DNA of 64,000 nucleotides from Pseudomonas sp. (lineage in GTDB: Bacteria; Pseudomonadota; Gammaproteobacteria; Pseudomonadales; Pseudomonadaceae): the NCBI RefSeq assembly GCF_017744435.1, contig NZ_JAGIBG010000024.1:23152-87151 (forward strand), read 5' to 3'. Positions 40,847-49,147 of the stretch are shown in pieces; the stretch's first letter is position 1, and every line of letters begins with the position of its first letter. The notes under the pieces are model-generated. The model was given only the letters and a program-made list of their open reading frames with translations, was not told where the DNA came from and made no database searches. The position numbers and the translations under genes are program-made.

Positions 40847-42289
40847 ATGACCAACCTGCTGTTGTACCAGCGTATCGCCCAGCAACTGGCCGATGACATC
40901 CGTCGCGGTGTCTACCAGCCAGGAGAGCGCGTACCGTCGGTGCGCAAGATGAGCGCCCAGCTCAACGTCAGCCATGCCACGGTGTTGCAGGCCTACGCCA
41001 ATCTCGAGGATCAGGGGCTGATCCGTGCCCGGCCGCAGTCGGGCTACTACGTTCATCAGACGCCTGCCCTGACCGCGCAGACGCCGGATATCGCCCGGGT
41101 CGAGCGCCCTGGCCTGGTCACGCGTGCCAGTATCATCCAGCAGGTACTGACCGAGGCGCGCCGCGATGGCGTGTTCCCGTTCGGCGCTGCCGTGCCGCAC
41201 GTCGACTACCTGCCGGTGCGCGCCCTGCACCAGCAGATCGCCAAGGTCACCCGCTTTCACAGCCCGCGAGCCTTCAGCTACATGTTCAGCCCGGGCTTCG
41301 AGCCGTTGCGCCGGCAGATCGCGATCCGCATGCGCGATGCGGGTGTGCTGGTCGACCCGCGTGAGGTAATTGTCACCCATGGCTGTGTCGATGCCTTGCA
41401 GATGTCGCTGCGGGTGCTGACCCGCCCGGGTGACCTGATTGCAGCTGAGTCGCCGACCTATTACGGGCTTCTGCAGTTGGCGGACCTGCTGGGGTTGAAG
41501 GTGATCGAGATCCCCAGTGATCCGTCCACCGGCATCAGCCTTGAGGCCCTGCAACTGGCTGCCAACCAGTGGTCGATCAAGGCTCTGGTGCTCACCACGC
41601 GCCTGAGCAATCCGCTGGGCGGCACGGTGCCGGAGGAGCGGCAGAAGCAGTTGCTGCGCCTGGCGTCGGACTTCGATATCCAGATCGTCGAAGACGACAT
41701 CTACGGCGAGCTGATGTTCGAGCAGGGCAAGACCAAGGCGCTCAAGGCCTTCGACCGGCTGGACCGGGTCATCTACTGCTCGAGCTTTTCCAAGACCCTT
41801 TCGCCCGGGGTGCGGGTCGGTTGGATGGTGGCGGGGCGCTATCAGGATGAAATCCAGCGCCTGCAGACCTTCACCACCCACTCGGCGTGCAGCGTGACGC
41901 AGATGGGTGTGGCGGCGTACCTGGAGAACGGTGGCTACGACCGGCATCTGCGCTTTATCCGCCAGGAGTATCGCAAGAACCTCAGTGCCTACCAGTTGGC
42001 GGTGCAGCAGCACTTCCCGGAAGGTACCCAGATGACCCGGCCAACTGGCGGTTTCATCCTCTGGGTCAGCTTGCCGGGGCGGGTCAATACCCAGGAGTTG
42101 CATGTGCGTGCACTGGAGCAGGGCATCAGTATCGCGCCCGGGCTGATTTTCAGTAACACCGAGCAGTTCAACCACTGCATCCGGCTCAACTGCGGCATTC
42201 CATGGAACAAGGAAGCCGAACGGGCGGTCATCACGCTCGGGCTATTGGCCCAGCAATTATGCAGAGAATCGCAGCCCTCACTTTTGTAG
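40847..42289 (+). CDS. MocR-type transcriptional regulator (GntR domain plus aminotransferase-like domain)
   Basis: A 480-residue protein. Residues 1-~72 form a GntR winged helix (ADDIRRGVYQPGERVPSVRKM, SHATVLQAYANLEDQGLI). Residues ~95-470 are a fold-type I aminotransferase domain with the PLP-lysine motif SSFSKTLSPGVRVGW and the phosphate-site Arg in GGTVP context altered (TTRLSNPLGG). MocR proteins bind PLP or amino-acid adducts and control adjacent genes. A TTGACA-like element lies about 130 bases upstream (near 40715). The target is unknown; no aminotransferase pathway gene adjoins it. Confidence 0.88.
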   Translation: MTNLLLYQRIAQQLADDIRRGVYQPGERVPSVRKMSAQLNVSHATVLQAYANLEDQGLIRARPQSGYYVHQTPALTAQTPDIARVERPGLVTRASIIQQVLTEARRDGVFPFGAAVPHVDYLPVRALHQQIAKVTRFHSPRAFSYMFSPGFEPLRRQIAIRMRDAGVLVDPREVIVTHGCVDALQMSLRVLTRPGDLIAAESPTYYGLLQLADLLGLKVIEIPSDPSTGISLEALQLAANQWSIKALVLTTRLSNPLGGTVPEERQKQLLRLASDFDIQIVEDDIYGELMFEQGKTKALKAFDRLDRVIYCSSFSKTLSPGVRVGWMVAGRYQDEIQRLQTFTTHSACSVTQMGVAAYLENGGYDRHLRFIRQEYRKNLSAYQLAVQQHFPEGTQMTRPTGGFILWVSLPGRVNTQELHVRALEQGISIAPGLIFSNTEQFNHCIRLNCGIPWNKEAERAVITLGLLAQQLCRESQPSLL

Positions 42290-42350
42290 GCTTGCCAGCA
42301 GCGGGCGGAACAGAGAGCATACGCACTTTTACAATCCCGCCTGCCTGTCG

Positions 42351-42824
42351 ATGTCCATGAATCTGTTGCGTAGTGTCGCCCTGATGATCTGTATTGCGCC
42401 GTTCTGCCTGCCTGTTGATGTGGTCCAGGCTGCGCAGCCTGCTGCCCAGGCGCAAGCGGGGCATGACAAGGCGGCAAAGCCTGTAGCCAAAGCCAAGCCG
42501 GCGGCCAGCAAGGCCAAAGCCAAGCCTAAGCCCAAGCCCAAGCCCAAGCCGGTCAGCAAGGTGGCCACGCAGCCATTGCCCAAAGCCAGGCTGGACCTGA
42601 GTCTGCCGACCGACATGGTCAAGAATCTCGAGCCTGAGGTGGGTGATCCTTCGACCCGCCGCAAACCTTTGCTGCCCGCCATGTTCACGGAAAAGCCGGA
42701 AACCAGCGACAGCCCGTTTCAGCTCAACGGCCGTTTGATCAGCAACGAGATGCAGCTGCAGCTGCGTAACGAAAGTCGCCACGATGTGGAAGGCGCGGCA
42801 ATCGATTTCCAGTTCCGCAACTGA
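42351..42824 (+). CDS. Secreted hypothetical protein with Lys-Pro repeat
   Basis: A 157-residue protein (155 if the second ATG is used). A signal peptide ends near VQA (~27). An Ala/Lys-rich stretch turns into a strict Lys-Pro run, KPKPKPKPKP, near residues 58-67, then a compact C-terminal region (~75-157) ends in FQFRN. The KP run resembles the periplasm-spanning linkers of TonB. No TonB C-terminal motif is present. I do not recognise the family; a cell-wall or outer-membrane-facing role is only a guess. Confidence 0.7.
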   Translation: MSMNLLRSVALMICIAPFCLPVDVVQAAQPAAQAQAGHDKAAKPVAKAKPAASKAKAKPKPKPKPKPVSKVATQPLPKARLDLSLPTDMVKNLEPEVGDPSTRRKPLLPAMFTEKPETSDSPFQLNGRLISNEMQLQLRNESRHDVEGAAIDFQFRN

Positions 42825-42876
42825 ACAGGCCAAACTGACTGCCGAGTCACGGCAGATTTCATCGGGTCAGCAATTT

Positions 42877-42890
42877 CAAACGTATGTTTG
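42877..42890. promoter_or_regulatory. PsrA-like palindromic operator
   Basis: CAAAC-GTAT-GTTTG, within the longer inverted repeat TCAAACGTATGTTTGA (42876-42891), fits the PsrA consensus. It lies ~58 bases upstream of the YkgJ-type gene at 42949, a promoter-like position. Confidence 0.5.
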
Positions 42891-42948
42891 AGCGGTTACT
42901 ATCCAGGGACGATCGTCCCGTTTTGTTCCAGGGAGTCCTGATTTAGCC

Positions 42949-43203
42949 ATGAAGTGTCGTGAGGGTTGTGGTGCCTGCTGCATCGCCCCGTCCATCAGCT
43001 CGGCGATGCCGCGCATGCCCCAGGGCAAGCCGGCGGGCGAGCGCTGCCTGCACCTGACAGCGGAAAACCTCTGCGATCTGTTCGGCAAGCCCGAGCGGCC
43101 GGCGGTGTGTGGCGGTTTCAAGGCGGATTTCGAGGTGTGTGGCAATGACCGCGACGAGGCAATCAGGATTCTTGGCTGGTGGGAGCAGATAACGGCGGCG
43201 TGA
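42949..43203 (+). CDS. YkgJ-family cysteine cluster protein
   Basis: An 84-residue protein with the conserved pattern CREGCGACC ... CLHL ... LCDLFG ... PAVCGGF ... CG, typical of the YkgJ family of Fe- or Zn-binding proteins. ATG 42949 is preceded by a PsrA-like palindrome. The START-domain gene follows after 30 bases and may be co-transcribed. Biochemical role is unknown across the family. Confidence 0.85.
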   Translation: MKCREGCGACCIAPSISSAMPRMPQGKPAGERCLHLTAENLCDLFGKPERPAVCGGFKADFEVCGNDRDEAIRILGWWEQITAA

Positions 43204-43233
43204 GAGGCTGGATCTTCGACAACAAGGATAAAC

Positions 43234-43842
43234 ATGATGAGATCGTTCAAGCGTATTGCACTGCTGTGTGGCATGGGTGTCCTGCTGGCGCCGGCTGCCT
43301 GGGCCGAAAACTGGCAGGTGGCCAAGGACGAGGAGGGGATCAAGGTCTCGCTCAGCGAAGTGCCGGGCTCCAAGTACAAGGCCTACCAGGGCGTGACCCT
43401 GATCAAGGCGCCGCTGGCCAAGGTCCAGGCGCTACAGGAGGACGTGGCCGGGGCTTGCAAGTGGATTCACGAGTGCAAGTCGCAGAAGCTGCTCAAGCAT
43501 GAAGGTGACCAGAGCTGGACCTACACCCAGTTCAATACGCCGTGGCCGGTGACGCCGCGCGATTCCGTGTTGCATATCACCACCGTCAAGGGGGCTGACG
43601 GCAGCCTGACCCGCAATCTGGTCGAAGAGCCGAGCTACATCCCGGAAGAAAAGGGCTTTGTGCGGGTGGCGAAAGTGCAGGGCTTCTGGAAGCTGGTGCC
43701 CAAGGGGGACAGTACCGAGGTGACCTATCAGGTGCACACCGAGCCGGGTGGTAGCGTGCCTGCGATGGTGGCCAACAAGTTCGTGGTCGATTCGCCGTTC
43801 AATACCCTCAAAGGGTTGCGTGAACTGGCCGAGAAGAACTGA
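43234..43842 (+). CDS. Exported START-domain lipid-binding protein
   Basis: A 202-residue protein with a signal peptide cut at AWA (~23). The mature part resembles a START/SRPBCC lipid-transfer domain: VPGSKYKAYQGVTLIKAPLAKV, YTQFNTPWPVTPRDSVL and a C-terminal amphipathic helix FVVDSPFNTLKGLREL. It probably binds a lipid or hydrophobic ligand in the periplasm. The upstream PsrA-like site would tie it to fatty-acid sensing if real. It is followed by a REP-like inverted repeat and a terminator. Confidence 0.8.
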   Translation: MMRSFKRIALLCGMGVLLAPAAWAENWQVAKDEEGIKVSLSEVPGSKYKAYQGVTLIKAPLAKVQALQEDVAGACKWIHECKSQKLLKHEGDQSWTYTQFNTPWPVTPRDSVLHITTVKGADGSLTRNLVEEPSYIPEEKGFVRVAKVQGFWKLVPKGDSTEVTYQVHTEPGGSVPAMVANKFVVDSPFNTLKGLRELAEKN

Positions 43843-43848
43843 GTTTGT

Positions 43849-43963
43849 TGTAGGAGCGGCCTTGTGTCGCGAAAGGGCTGCGAAGCGGCCCCAGCTTATT
43901 GCATGACCGCTGAAGCCCAGGGGCCGCGTTGCGGCCCTTTCGCGACGCAAGGCCGCTCCTACA
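43849..43963. repeat. REP-type imperfect inverted repeat
   Basis: TGTAGGAGCGGCCTTG (from 43849) pairs with CAAGGCCGCTCCTACA (to 43963); inner arms carry GCGAAAGGGC-type cores. A paired REP unit between convergent genes. Confidence 0.75.
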
Positions 43964-43972
43964 GGGGCCAAT

Positions 43973-44002
43973 AAAAAAGGCTGCCCGAGGGCAGCCTTTT
44001 TG
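43973..44002. terminator. Bidirectional terminator between START gene and gltA
   Basis: A-run, GGCTGCCC stem, two-base loop region, GGGCAGCC, T-run. Symmetric and serves both convergent genes. Confidence 0.9.
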
Positions 44003-44019
44003 CGTTCGGCGGGTAAGGC

Positions 44020-45309
44020 TTACTTGCGGTCCTTCAGCTCGACGATGTCGCGCTGCAGTTCGCCGGTGTACAGCTGGCGAGGGCGGCCGATCTTGTACGG
44101 GCTGGAGAGCATTTCTTTCCAGTGCGAGATCCAGCCGACAGTGCGTGCCAGGGCGAAGATCACGGTGAACATGCTGGTCGGAATGCCGATTGCCTTCAGG
44201 ATGATGCCCGAGTAGAAGTCGACGTTCGGGTACAGCGAGCGCTCGATGAAGTACGGATCGGTCAGGGCGATCTCTTCCAGGCGCATGGCCAGTTCCAGCT
44301 GTGGATCGTTCTTGATGCCCAGCTCGCCCAGGACTTCGTCGCAGGTCTTCTTCATCACGGTGGCGCGTGGGTCACGGTTCTTGTAGACACGGTGACCGAA
44401 GCCCATCAGCTTGAACGGGTCGTTCTTGTCCTTGGCCTTGGCGATGTACTTGTCGATGTTCGAAACATCGCCAATTTCATCGAGCATGGTAAGGACGGCT
44501 TCGTTCGCACCGCCATGGGCCGGGCCCCACAGAGCGGCGATACCGGCAGCGATACAGGCGAACGGGTTGGCACCCGAGGAGCCCGCTAGGCGCACGGTGG
44601 AGGTGGAGGCGTTCTGCTCGTGGTCGGCGTGGAGGATGAAGATCCGGTCCATTGCCTTGGCCAGCACCGGGCTGATCGGTTTGATCTCGCACGGGGTGTT
44701 GAACATCATGTGCAGGAAGTTTTCCGCGTACGACAGGTCGTTGCGCGGATACATCATCGGCTGGCCCATGGAGTACTTGTAAACCATCGCGGCCAGGGTC
44801 GGCATCTTGGCGACCAGGCGCACCGCGGAGATTTCGCGGTGTTGCGGGTTATTGATGTCCAGGGAGTCGTGGTAGAACGCCGACAGGGCGCCGACCACAC
44901 CGCACATCACCGCCATCGGGTGAGCGTCGCGGCGGAAACCGTTGAAGAAGGACTTCAGCTGCTCGTGAACCATGGTGTGGTTCTTGACGGTGCTGACGAA
45001 CTGGGCCTTCTGCTCGGCATTCGGCAGTTCGCCGTTGAGCAGCAGGTAGCAGGTTTCCAGGTAGTCCGATTTCTCGGCGAGCTGTTCGATCGGGTAGCCG
45101 CGGTGCAGCAGCACGCCCTTGTCGCCGTCGATGTAGGTGATCTTCGACTCGCACGAGGCGGTCGCCATGAAGCCAGGGTCGAAGGTGAAGTGACCAGTGG
45201 CCCCCAACCCGCGGACGTCGATTACATCAGGACCAACGGTGCCGGTTAAAATGGGCAGCTCGACGGGGGCAGCGCCCTCGATGACCAACTGCGCTTTTTT
45301 GTCAGCCAT
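44020..45309 (-). CDS. gltA: Citrate synthase
   Basis: A 429-residue type II (hexameric, NADH-sensitive class) citrate synthase. Catalytic residues: His in LHADHEQNAST, His in MGFGHRVYKN and Asp in YPNVDFYSGIILKA; arginines of the citrate site are present. It condenses oxaloacetate with acetyl-CoA at the entry of the TCA cycle. It is divergent from the sdh-suc genes, with a 351-base control region between. Confidence 0.96.
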   Translation of the reverse strand: MADKKAQLVIEGAAPVELPILTGTVGPDVIDVRGLGATGHFTFDPGFMATASCESKITYIDGDKGVLLHRGYPIEQLAEKSDYLETCYLLLNGELPNAEQKAQFVSTVKNHTMVHEQLKSFFNGFRRDAHPMAVMCGVVGALSAFYHDSLDINNPQHREISAVRLVAKMPTLAAMVYKYSMGQPMMYPRNDLSYAENFLHMMFNTPCEIKPISPVLAKAMDRIFILHADHEQNASTSTVRLAGSSGANPFACIAAGIAALWGPAHGGANEAVLTMLDEIGDVSNIDKYIAKAKDKNDPFKLMGFGHRVYKNRDPRATVMKKTCDEVLGELGIKNDPQLELAMRLEEIALTDPYFIERSLYPNVDFYSGIILKAIGIPTSMFTVIFALARTVGWISHWKEMLSSPYKIGRPRQLYTGELQRDIVELKDRK

Positions 45310-45660
45310 GTGGCCTCCTATTAATGCTTGAAATCATCAGACAGCCCCCCACGCAGGGCCCGCACCACTATAGAGAAGTAAATTCGAATGTCAATTTGCC
45401 TAAAGGCTGGTTGAAAGCCCCTCTGAAGCCTGATTTTTCTAGAATTTCTCGCCCATTTACGCCTTTTGCTCGCTAAAGGCAATCCGCTATTTGGGCTACC
45501 CCGTCACGTTGTCATAAGCAGCCTAACTGTCTATACTCGGCACCCGACTCCCAGGGGCTTGCAAGCCCGAACTGCTGGGGGTCGCCGTTCCCTGGGTGGT
45601 GGGTACCTGACCAGTACACTTACCAACAACTTTGCCCTGATTCGCTAGGGGCTCTTCAGT
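45310..45660. promoter_or_regulatory. Divergent gltA / sdhC control region
   Basis: About 350 gene-free bases between the gltA and sdhC starts. Both promoters must lie here. AT-rich patches occur near 45370-45400 and 45430-45460. I see no operator that I can name with confidence. Confidence 0.6.
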
Positions 45661-46047
45661 GTGAAAAAAGCCGTGAAAAGCCAACGACCTGTAAACCTAG
45701 ACCTAAGGACCATCAAGCTTCCTGTCACTGCGTACACGTCCATTCTGCACCGTATCTCCGGCGTCATCCTGTTCCTCGGCCTTGCCATCATGCTTTATGC
45801 ACTGGGCAAGTCGCTGGGTTCCGAGGAAGGCTTCGGTGAGGTGAAGGCGTGTCTGACCAGCCCGCTGGCCAAGTTCGTGACCTGGGGCCTGCTGTCCGCC
45901 CTGCTTTATCACCTCGTGGCAGGTGTACGCCACCTGATCATGGACATGGGTATCGGTGAGACGCTGGAAGGCGGCAAGCTGGGCTCGAAAATCGTGATCG
46001 TCATCTCCGTGGTGCTGATCGTTCTGGTGGGAGTTTGGGTATGGTAA
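45661..46047 (+). CDS. sdhC: Succinate dehydrogenase cytochrome b556 subunit
   Basis: A 128-residue membrane anchor with three helices. RPVNLDLRTIKLPVTAYTSI and LHRISGVILF (Ser/Arg at the quinone site) are family marks, and the heme-ligand His lies in YHLVAGVRHLIMD. GTG 45661 is the start. It overlaps sdhD by seven bases. First gene of sdhCDAB; forms the quinone-reducing part of complex II. Confidence 0.94.
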   Translation: MKKAVKSQRPVNLDLRTIKLPVTAYTSILHRISGVILFLGLAIMLYALGKSLGSEEGFGEVKACLTSPLAKFVTWGLLSALLYHLVAGVRHLIMDMGIGETLEGGKLGSKIVIVISVVLIVLVGVWVW

Positions 46048-46409
46048 CCAATGTCACGAACCTGTCGCGTTCGGGCCTCTATGACTGGATGGCGCAGCGC
46101 GTATCGGCGGTCGTTCTCGCGGCTTACTTCATCTTCCTGATCGGCTACGTGGTCTGCCACCCAGGCATCGACTACACCCAGTGGCATGGTCTGTTCTCCA
46201 ACAACGCGATGCGGATCTTCAGTCTGCTGGCCCTCGTTGCCCTGGGCGCTCACGCCTGGGTCGGCATGTGGACCATCGCCACCGACTACCTGACGCCGAT
46301 GTCGTTCGGCAAGTCGGCGACTGCGATTCGTTTCCTGTTCCAGGCGGTATGCGGCGTTGCGATGTTCGCTTACTTCGTCTGGGGTGTGCAGATTCTCTGG
46401 GGTATCTGA
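46041..46409 (+). CDS. sdhD: Succinate dehydrogenase hydrophobic membrane anchor
   Basis: A 122-residue three-helix membrane subunit: YDWMAQRVSAVVLAAYFIFL, HAWVGMWTIATDYL (heme/quinone-site residues) and a last helix near the end. ATG 46041 lies inside sdhC, so translation is coupled. Pairs with SdhC to anchor SdhAB and bind heme b and ubiquinone. Confidence 0.93.
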   Translation: MVTNVTNLSRSGLYDWMAQRVSAVVLAAYFIFLIGYVVCHPGIDYTQWHGLFSNNAMRIFSLLALVALGAHAWVGMWTIATDYLTPMSFGKSATAIRFLFQAVCGVAMFAYFVWGVQILWGI

Positions 46410-46412
46410 TCC

Positions 46413-48185
46413 ATGGCTAGCATTCCAACCATTTCCTTCGACGCCATCATCATCGGTGGCGGCGGCGCCGGCATGCGCGCAGCGCTGCAGCTGGCCCAGG
46501 GCGGTCACAAGACTGCCGTAGTCACCAAGGTCTTCCCGACCCGTTCGCACACTGTATCTGCCCAGGGCGGCATCACCTGCGCCATCGCTTCGGCCGACCC
46601 GAACGACGACTGGCGCTGGCACATGTACGATACCGTCAAGGGTTCCGACTACATCGGTGACCAGGACGCTATCGAATACATGTGTCAGGAAGGCCCGGCT
46701 GCGGTCTTCGAACTGGACCACATGGGTCTGCCGTTCTCGCGTACCGAAACCGGCCGTATCTACCAGCGTCCGTTCGGTGGTCAGTCCAAGGACTTCGGTA
46801 AAGGTGGCCAGGCCGCCCGTACCTGCGCAGCGTCCGACCGTACCGGTCACGCGCTGCTGCACACCCTGTACCAGGGTAACCTGAAGGCCGGTACCACCTT
46901 CCTCAACGAGTACTATGCCGTTGACCTGGTGAAGAACCAGGAAGGCGCCTTTGTCGGTGTGATCGCGATCTGCATCGAAACCGGCGAAACCATGTACATC
47001 AAGTCCAAGGCCACCGTACTGGCCACTGGCGGTGCAGGCCGTATCTACGCGTCCACCACCAACGCCCTGATCAACACCGGTGACGGTATCGGCATGGCCC
47101 TGCGTGCAGGCGTACCGGTACAGGACATCGAGATGTGGCAGTTCCACCCGACCGGCATCGCCGGCGCCGGTGTACTGGTCACCGAAGGTTGCCGCGGTGA
47201 GGGTGGCTACCTGATCAACGCCCACGGCGAGCGCTTCATGGAGCGTTACGCGCCGAACGCGAAAGACCTGGCCGGCCGCGACGTGGTTGCCCGTTCCATG
47301 GTCAAGGAGATCATCGCCGGCAACGGCGTGGGCCCGAACAAGGACCACGTACTGCTGAAGCTGGACCACCTGGGCGAGGAAGTGCTGCACAGCCGCCTGC
47401 CAGGTATCTGCGAACTGTCCAAGACCTTCGCCCACGTCGACCCAGTGGTCGCGCCGGTGCCGGTCGTTCCGACCTGCCACTACATGATGGGTGGCGTTGC
47501 CACCAACATTCATGGCCAGGCCATCACCATGGACGAAGAAGGCAAGGATCACATCATTCCTGGCCTGTTCGCCGTCGGTGAAGTGGCGTGCGTATCGGTA
47601 CACGGTGCCAACCGCCTGGGCGGCAACTCGCTGCTCGACCTGGTGGTGTTCGGCCGTGCTGCCGGCCTGCACCTGGAGAAGGCACTGAGCGACGGCATCG
47701 AGCATCTCGACGCCAGCGATACCGACATCGATGTTGCCCTGAGCCGCCTGAGCAAGCTCAACGAGCGCACTTCCGGTGAAGACGTTGCCAGCCTGAAGCG
47801 CGAGCTGCAGAGCTGCATGCAGAACTACTTCGGTGTATTCCGTACTGGCGAATACATGCAGAAGGGTATCGAGCAACTGGCCGGCCTGCGCGAGCGCATC
47901 GCCAACGTCAAGATCAACGACAAGTCCCAGGCCTTCAACACCGCGCGTATCGAAGCGCTGGAGCTGCAGAACCTGCTGGAAGTTGCCGAAGCTACCGCCA
48001 TTGCGGCCGAAGCCCGTAAAGAGTCCCGCGGCGCTCACGCCCGTGAAGACTTCGAAGACCGTGACGACGAAAACTGGCTGTGCCACACCCTGTACTACCC
48101 GGGTGAGAAGCGCGTTGCCAAGCGTGGCGTCAACTTTGCGCCGAAGACTGTTCCAGCCTTCGAACCAAAAGTCCGGACTTACTAA
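46413..48185 (+). CDS. sdhA: Succinate dehydrogenase flavoprotein subunit
   Basis: A 590-residue flavoprotein. FAD-binding DAIIIGGGGAGMRAAL at the N-terminus, covalent FAD His in TRSHTVSAQGG (H46), substrate loop GQSKDFGKGGQAARTC, catalytic Arg in the HPTG..GCRGEGGYL region. It oxidises succinate to fumarate. Three bases separate it from sdhD. Confidence 0.97.
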   Translation: MASIPTISFDAIIIGGGGAGMRAALQLAQGGHKTAVVTKVFPTRSHTVSAQGGITCAIASADPNDDWRWHMYDTVKGSDYIGDQDAIEYMCQEGPAAVFELDHMGLPFSRTETGRIYQRPFGGQSKDFGKGGQAARTCAASDRTGHALLHTLYQGNLKAGTTFLNEYYAVDLVKNQEGAFVGVIAICIETGETMYIKSKATVLATGGAGRIYASTTNALINTGDGIGMALRAGVPVQDIEMWQFHPTGIAGAGVLVTEGCRGEGGYLINAHGERFMERYAPNAKDLAGRDVVARSMVKEIIAGNGVGPNKDHVLLKLDHLGEEVLHSRLPGICELSKTFAHVDPVVAPVPVVPTCHYMMGGVATNIHGQAITMDEEGKDHIIPGLFAVGEVACVSVHGANRLGGNSLLDLVVFGRAAGLHLEKALSDGIEHLDASDTDIDVALSRLSKLNERTSGEDVASLKRELQSCMQNYFGVFRTGEYMQKGIEQLAGLRERIANVKINDKSQAFNTARIEALELQNLLEVAEATAIAAEARKESRGAHAREDFEDRDDENWLCHTLYYPGEKRVAKRGVNFAPKTVPAFEPKVRTY

Positions 48186-48196
48186 GGGTGGCTGCT

Positions 48197-48901
48197 ATGT
48201 TGAAAGTCGAAGTTTATCGTTACAACCCGGACACCGACTCGGCGCCCAAGATGGAGTCGTTCGACGTCGATACCGGCGGCAAGGACCTGATGGTGCTGGA
48301 CGTGCTGGCGCTGATCAAGGAAAAGGACGAGGGCTTCTCGTACCGTCGCTCCTGCCGTGAAGGCGTTTGCGGTTCCGATGGCATGAACATGAACGGCAAG
48401 AACGGCCTGGCCTGCATCACCCCGCTGTCGGGCGTGGTCAAGGGCAACAAGCTGGTTCTGCGTCCGCTGCCAGGCCTGCCGGTCATTCGTGACCTGGTGG
48501 TCGACATGAGCATCTTCTACAAGCAGTACGAGAAGGTGAAGCCGTTCCTGCAGAACGACACCCCGGCTCCGGCCATCGAGCGTCTGCAGTCGCCGGAAGA
48601 CCGCGACAAGCTGGACGGTCTGTACGAGTGCATCCTGTGCGCTTGCTGCTCGACCTCCTGCCCGTCGTTCTGGTGGAACCCGGACAAGTTCCTGGGCCCG
48701 GCCGCTCTGCTGCAGGCCTACCGCTTCCTGGCCGACAGCCGTGACACCAAGACCCAGGAGCGCCTGGCGTCCCTGGATGACCCGTTCAGCGTATTCCGCT
48801 GCCGCGGGATCATGAACTGCGTCAACGTTTGCCCGAAGGGTCTGAACCCGACCAAGGCAATCGGTCACGTACGTAACATGCTGCTGCAAAGCGGCACCTG
48901 A
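48197..48901 (+). CDS. sdhB: Succinate dehydrogenase iron-sulfur subunit
   Basis: A 234-residue subunit with three clusters: 2Fe-2S from SCREGVCGSDGMN and the later C, 4Fe-4S from CILCACCSTSC, and 3Fe-4S from CRGIMNCVNVCPKG. It relays electrons from SdhA to the quinone site. ATG 48197 gives the usual N-terminus; a GTG three codons upstream is in frame. Last of sdhCDAB. Confidence 0.96.
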   Translation: MLKVEVYRYNPDTDSAPKMESFDVDTGGKDLMVLDVLALIKEKDEGFSYRRSCREGVCGSDGMNMNGKNGLACITPLSGVVKGNKLVLRPLPGLPVIRDLVVDMSIFYKQYEKVKPFLQNDTPAPAIERLQSPEDRDKLDGLYECILCACCSTSCPSFWWNPDKFLGPAALLQAYRFLADSRDTKTQERLASLDDPFSVFRCRGIMNCVNVCPKGLNPTKAIGHVRNMLLQSGT

Positions 48902-49147
48902 TACAAAGTGTTGTAACTGCAGTAAGCCGAGGTGCGGGTGGTGAGCCCGCACTGAGGTAAAACCTGAGCAAGGGCCCACAAAGCCCGCGCTCGATACCTA
49001 TGAAGATATGAGACCAGCAGGGGCTTTCCGGGCTGGTACCCGGAAAATCAGCAGGATCCAAGTGGCGTGGTTCAGTCGCTTTATTCGGACTTTTCCAGGT
49101 TTGCTGTGGCTCTCGCCGATCAGTCCCCTAACCGAGGGTGACCAAGC

